From an uncultured Polymorphobacter sp. (lineage in GTDB: Bacteria; Pseudomonadota; Alphaproteobacteria; Sphingomonadales; Sphingomonadaceae), in assembly GCA_937894055.1 (NCBI GenBank), contig CALDHQ010000672.1, positions 1-9,522 on the forward strand: DNA of 9,522 nucleotides. Direction: 5' to 3'. Position 1 is the stretch's first letter, and each line of letters begins with the position of its first letter. A program made the translations under genes and the position numbers. The notes beneath the pieces are model-generated. The model was not told the origin of the DNA and did not search any database. It saw nothing but the letters and a program-made list of their open reading frames with translations. Shown here piece by piece: positions 7,081 to 9,522 of the stretch.

Positions 7081-7815
7081 TCAGAAGGAACGGGTGAACG
7101 CCAAAGTCAGCGCATGATCGCGGGCCTTGCTCAGGATCATATCAGCACGGTCGCGTGCCCGGACGATATTCTCGCGCAGATTGGGCAGGTTGATGCGTTC
7201 CCAGACGTTGCGCGCGAAGATTTCGGCGTCGGGCTCGGTCATGGCGCGGAACTGCGCATAAAATGACGTCGGATCGTTTTCGGCCAGTTTCCAGAAGCCG
7301 ATGAAGCGGCCGATGAACCAGTGTTCGAGATCGTCCTCGCGCGCGTCGAGATAGATCAGCGCATCGAGCTGGTCGGCGGCGTCATAGCCGCCTGGCAGCG
7401 GCGACAGCCCCAGCCCTTCGACGAGCAGGATGTCGGGCCGGTCGATGGTCCGCGCCAGCTGCGGATCGACGTCATAGGTCAGGTGCGAATAGCCGGGGAA
7501 CCGCGTTGGCGCCACGGGTACCTGCCGCAAAGCGCCGACCAGCGCTGCGGCATCATACGTCTCGGGATAGCCCTTGCGCAGCGTCAGGCCGCGCGCATCA
7601 AGCGTGGCATTGTCGAGCAGAAAGCCGTCGGTCGACACGGTTTCGACGCGGTGTGTTGGCTCGAGCGCTGCTTTGATGGCGGCACTCAGCACCGACTTTC
7701 CCGACGCCACCGATCCGGTCAGCCCGACCATCAGCGGCCGGCCGGGCGTGGCCTGTGCCGCCAGACGCGCGGCAATGTCGCCGGCATCGGTGGCTGTTGC
7801 GGCACTGTTCGGCAT
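7081..7815 (-). CDS. coaA: Type I pantothenate kinase-like P-loop kinase
   Basis: A 244-residue cytoplasmic kinase matching bacterial type I pantothenate kinase, which phosphorylates pantothenate with ATP in the first step of coenzyme A synthesis. Visible motifs: P-loop GSVASGKS at 34-41, VSTDGFLL at 60-67, KGYPETYD at 81-88, YSHLTYDV at 109-116, ILLVEGLGL at 129-137, WFIGRFIGF at 166-174, DPTSFY at 181-186 and NLRENIVRARDRADMIL at 212-228. All have close counterparts, in the same order, in E. coli CoaA. It is shorter than that 316-residue enzyme because the segment before the P-loop is about 60 residues shorter. The ATG at 7813-7815 has AGGGA five bases upstream and no better in-frame start. 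It is a single gene with no clear functional link to its neighbours. A relative with another substrate is possible. Confidence 0.8.
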   Translation of the reverse strand: MPNSAATATDAGDIAARLAAQATPGRPLMVGLTGSVASGKSVLSAAIKAALEPTHRVETVSTDGFLLDNATLDARGLTLRKGYPETYDAAALVGALRQVPVAPTRFPGYSHLTYDVDPQLARTIDRPDILLVEGLGLSPLPGGYDAADQLDALIYLDAREDDLEHWFIGRFIGFWKLAENDPTSFYAQFRAMTEPDAEIFARNVWERINLPNLRENIVRARDRADMILSKARDHALTLAFTRSF

Positions 7816-8211
7816 TGGCGTCCCTCATCGACCCGTCTTGCGGCCATTGTGCCGCAATGTGCGTGCAAGGCAAATGGGTGGCTTGGTCGTGTGGGGCCAG
7901 GCAAACGCGTGGCGCCGCCCCCCGAAGGGAGGCGGCATTCCAACGATGTGTTGAAAAATGGAGCGGGCGAAGGGAGCGGGTCGCGGTTCGATCTCGATCG
8001 CGCACGAATCAGCATCGGGTAACGATCGGCCCCCGGCCGCCAATCGCTTTTCCATGCTCGATTCAGCGTCGTTCAGACCGTCGACAACCGTCGAACCATC
8101 ATTGGTAACATCGCCCGACGCATCGGCCTGCAAGCGTTCAGTCATGTCGAGAATGATCCTTGTACGGTCGCTGACGGTCGCCCTGCGATGTCACCCAGCG
8201 TCGACCCACGA
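7816..8211. other. Non-coding region between kinase and recombinase
   Basis: About 400 bp without a convincing gene. It holds the kinase ribosome site, a G+C-rich hairpin at 7914-7936, and a short tandem repeat of ACGGTCGC at 8164-8182. On the minus strand an ATG at 8143-8145 with AAGGA 11 bases upstream opens a 106-codon frame to 7825. Its second half runs through the hairpin and into the kinase leader, and its composition is unlike a folded protein, so I do not call it. The stretch may be the left edge of the accessory segment carrying the recombinase. Confidence 0.4.
7914..7936 (-). terminator. Terminator-like hairpin with cTTCGg loop
   Basis: On the minus strand GCCGCC, a bulged T, then CCC pairs with GGG and GGCGGC around a TTCG tetraloop closed by C-G. 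The stem is 9 bp and very stable. The bases after it on either strand are not a T-run, so efficient intrinsic termination is doubtful. It lies between the recombinase and the kinase, both on the minus strand, where it could end read-through from the recombinase or form part of the kinase leader. Confidence 0.4.
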
Positions 8212-8811
8212 TCATGCAGCATTGGCCATACCGACCTTGATGCGATGAACGGTCCCGAGACCGACCTTCAGCTTTTTTGCGGTGGCATTGATGCTCACCC
8301 CATCGTTGAGCAACGCTTTAATCCGATCGGTTTTCACAGCATCGAGTGACGGTCGACCTGATCGCTTCCCCTGTGCCTTCGACCGCGCCAACCCTGCCAT
8401 GATTCTTTCGCGCAGGATTGATCGTTCGAACTCGGCAAAAACGCTCAACATCGAGAACATCGCCCGGCCTGCCGGTGTCGACGTATCGAGGCCTTGCGTG
8501 TGCAGGTACAGGTCGACACCCCGGCTGTTGATTTCGCCGAGGAACGCAATCAGATGCTGCAAGGAACGTCCCAAACGGTCGACCGACCAGCTGGCGATCA
8601 GATCGATTTCCTTCCGAGCGACCATCTTCATCAAGCGATCATATCCGGGCCGCTGATCCCGACCCTTGGCGCCGCTGATCCCCTCGTCGACCAATGTCTC
8701 GACGATCACCCAACCCAGTCGTTCCCCGATGGCCACGAGCTCGCGACGCTGGTTTTCCACGGTCTGGGAATCGGTCGAGACGCGAAGATAAAGTGCTACC
8801 CGTTTTGTCAT
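8212..8811 (-). CDS. Serine recombinase, resolvase/invertase family (Tn3 resolvase/Pin type)
   Basis: A 199-residue small serine recombinase that cuts and rejoins DNA at paired sites through a phosphoserine link. The catalytic domain begins VALYLRVSTDSQTVENQ at 5-21, with S12 the nucleophile and R10 beside it. It continues with DEGISGAKGRDQRPGYDRL (42-60), SWSVDRLGRS (74-83), where conserved arginines lie, and the long helix FAEFERSILRERIMAGLA (125-142). GKRSGRP (148-154) links to a C-terminal helix-turn-helix at about 163-192 (SINATAKKLKVGLGTVHR). The length is normal for the family. I chose the ATG at 8809-8811, which gives the usual N-terminus; a TTG at 8845-8847 would add 12 residues of unlikely sequence. 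The gene is divergent from the small basic protein gene, and a nested dyad covers its start codon. It marks this end of the window as mobile or plasmid-derived DNA, although no transposase is seen. Confidence 0.93.
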   Translation of the reverse strand: MTKRVALYLRVSTDSQTVENQRRELVAIGERLGWVIVETLVDEGISGAKGRDQRPGYDRLMKMVARKEIDLIASWSVDRLGRSLQHLIAFLGEINSRGVDLYLHTQGLDTSTPAGRAMFSMLSVFAEFERSILRERIMAGLARSKAQGKRSGRPSLDAVKTDRIKALLNDGVSINATAKKLKVGLGTVHRIKVGMANAA

Positions 8812-8849
8812 GACAGACGATCTCACAGATCGGGAATCTGTCCACAAAA
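8803..8849. promoter_or_regulatory. Nested inverted repeat over the recombinase start, possible res subsite or operator
   Basis: Three inverted pairs share nearly one centre: CGATCT (8818-8823) with AGATCG (8827-8832), GACAGA (8812-8817) with TCTGTC (8837-8842), and TTTTGT (8803-8808) with ACAAAA (8844-8849). TGTCATGACA at 8806-8815, a perfect palindrome, contains the start codon. Small serine recombinases commonly bind dyad sites next to their own gene and repress it, and TGTC-type half-sites are known for Tn3-family resolvases. Assignment as the cognate site is inference from position and symmetry. Confidence 0.5.
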
Positions 8850-8889
8850 ATCTCTGGCGACGATGGCGGTCGCGGGATGCACGTGAATA

Positions 8890-8919
8890 ATGACTTTGCC
8901 GAACCCGACCTGATAAACT
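8890..8919 (+). promoter_or_regulatory. Possible promoter for the small basic protein gene
   Basis: ATGACT (8890-8895) and TAAACT (8914-8919) are separated by 18 bases, each matching the sigma70 consensus at four of six positions. A transcript would begin near 8926, about 20 bases before the chosen start codon. Plausible in position but weak in sequence. Confidence 0.3.
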
Positions 8920-8947
8920 GCGTTCTCACACCAACTCAGGGATGCAA

Positions 8948-9250
8948 ATGGAAGTCGGAACTCTCATCACGTGGCGCGAGGGCGTCATGAAGGAACTCAA
9001 CGGTAAAAGGTATTTGGCGGGCGAGCGGGTGCTGACCGGCACCATCACACGGGCTCGTGTCTCGCGCTGCGGCACCAAGGATTACAAGATCGATGTCTCG
9101 CAGGTCGAGGGCTACGCCAAGTCCACCGTCGGGGCGAGCGTCTGGGTCAAACGGCAAAACCTGATCAAAGGTCGGCGGTGGCAGAAGGAAGTCAGCAAAA
9201 AGCTCAAATCCCAGCAGCCACGGTCCCCGACATCACCACCGAAGCCGTGA
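8948..9250 (+). CDS. Small basic protein of unknown function beside the recombinase
   Basis: I do not recognise this 100-residue protein. It is strongly basic, lacks a signal peptide or membrane segment, and has alternating short hydrophobic strands: GERVLTGTITRARVSR at 25-40, DYKIDVSQVEG at 45-55 and GASVWVKRQNLIKGRRW at 62-78. These suggest a small beta-rich domain able to touch nucleic acid. A lysine/serine/proline-rich tail (79-100) is probably disordered. The second of two in-frame ATGs (8948-8950) is preferred because AGGGA lies at a proper distance before it; the first (8942-8944) overlaps that site. Upstream is a possible promoter and, divergently, the serine recombinase, so the two may form one accessory unit. 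A regulator or accessory DNA-binding factor is a guess from composition only. Confidence 0.6.
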   Translation: MEVGTLITWREGVMKELNGKRYLAGERVLTGTITRARVSRCGTKDYKIDVSQVEGYAKSTVGASVWVKRQNLIKGRRWQKEVSKKLKSQQPRSPTSPPKP

Positions 9251-9522
9251 CCCCATTCCCCAACCATCGGTTTCTCGAACGCGAAATTGCGGAATCAGGA
9301 ACGGCGGGAAACTGCCGATTTTCGGGGACGATTCCACGAGGGTTATTGGAACGGGAGATTCTGGGGGAAGGCCGGGGTGTTGGCGAATGGTTGTAGTACC
9401 GTGGTGGGCGATGTTGCCGGGGCGACGATGGGAGATGAGGACAATGCGTTGCCCGCAGCCTTCCGAATGTAATAATTTCCAAACTACTGATGTGGCACTT
9501 CGGCATGAACTCATCGGAGCAG
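9251..9522. other. Right-end region without a supported gene; degenerate repeats
   Basis: No reading frame here has a convincing start signal or protein-like composition. The stretch holds an interrupted dyad (ATCGGTTTC at 9266-9274 against GAAA at 9308-9311 and CCGAT at 9315-9319), GGAATC (9291-9296) against GATTCC (9330-9335), and three loose copies of a GGAACG-led unit near 9277, 9298 and 9349. An ATG at 9490-9492 (reading MWHFGMNSSEQ) stays open to the edge and could begin a gene, but it has no ribosome site and only 11 codons. Confidence 0.4.

Noticed and set aside
7955..8015. A GGTTCGATC box resembling a tRNA T-loop.
   Set aside because: No matching T-stem, acceptor stem or anticodon arm could be built around it.
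7825..8145. A 106-codon minus-strand frame downstream of the recombinase.
   Set aside because: AAGGA lies upstream, but the second half passes through a G+C-rich hairpin and the kinase leader, and no domain or conserved pattern is visible.
9300..9325. A possible terminator after the small basic protein gene (CGGC/GCCG followed by ATTTTC).
   Set aside because: The stem is only 4 bp and the T-run is short; too weak to call.

Overview
The window is high-G+C bacterial DNA. Codon use and gene families fit an alphaproteobacterium, most likely in the Sphingomonadales; this is inferred from gene style, not from a diagnostic marker. No rRNA, tRNA, CRISPR array or insertion sequence was recognised.

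Positions 1-6683 hold a cell-surface or glycolipid locus. On the minus strand a distal module reads: polyprenyl-phosphate-type family 2 glycosyltransferase (1477-2430), flippase-like membrane protein of the LPG-synthase TM family (506-1480), and the first 172 residues of a FAD oxidoreductase (cut by the window edge at 1). These are joined by a 4-bp ATGA overlap and an 11-bp overlap, so they look translationally coupled. A second minus-strand module reads: a complete UDP-galactopyranose-mutase-like FAD oxidoreductase (5169-6683), then 3 bp later a second family 2 glycosyltransferase (4047-5165). Between them lies one plus-strand gene for a large membrane protein with a GT-C-like layout (2645-4150). 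It is divergent from the first module and overlaps the 3' end of the second glycosyltransferase by 104 bp. Together the genes suggest that a lipid-linked sugar is made at the cytoplasmic face, moved across the membrane, and used by a membrane glycosyltransferase, with two related flavoproteins modifying a sugar or carrier. The product is unknown.

Positions 6684-7080 are non-coding and hold an A+T-rich possible promoter and a 12-bp-stem hairpin upstream of the oxidoreductase. A short type I pantothenate-kinase-like gene follows (7081-7815, minus).

From about 7816 to the end the character changes to accessory DNA: a non-coding stretch with a hairpin, a Tn3/Pin-type serine recombinase (8212-8811, minus), and a divergent gene for an unrecognised 100-residue basic protein (8948-9250, plus). 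A nested inverted repeat covers the recombinase start codon. The last 270 bases contain degenerate repeats and no gene that can be supported.
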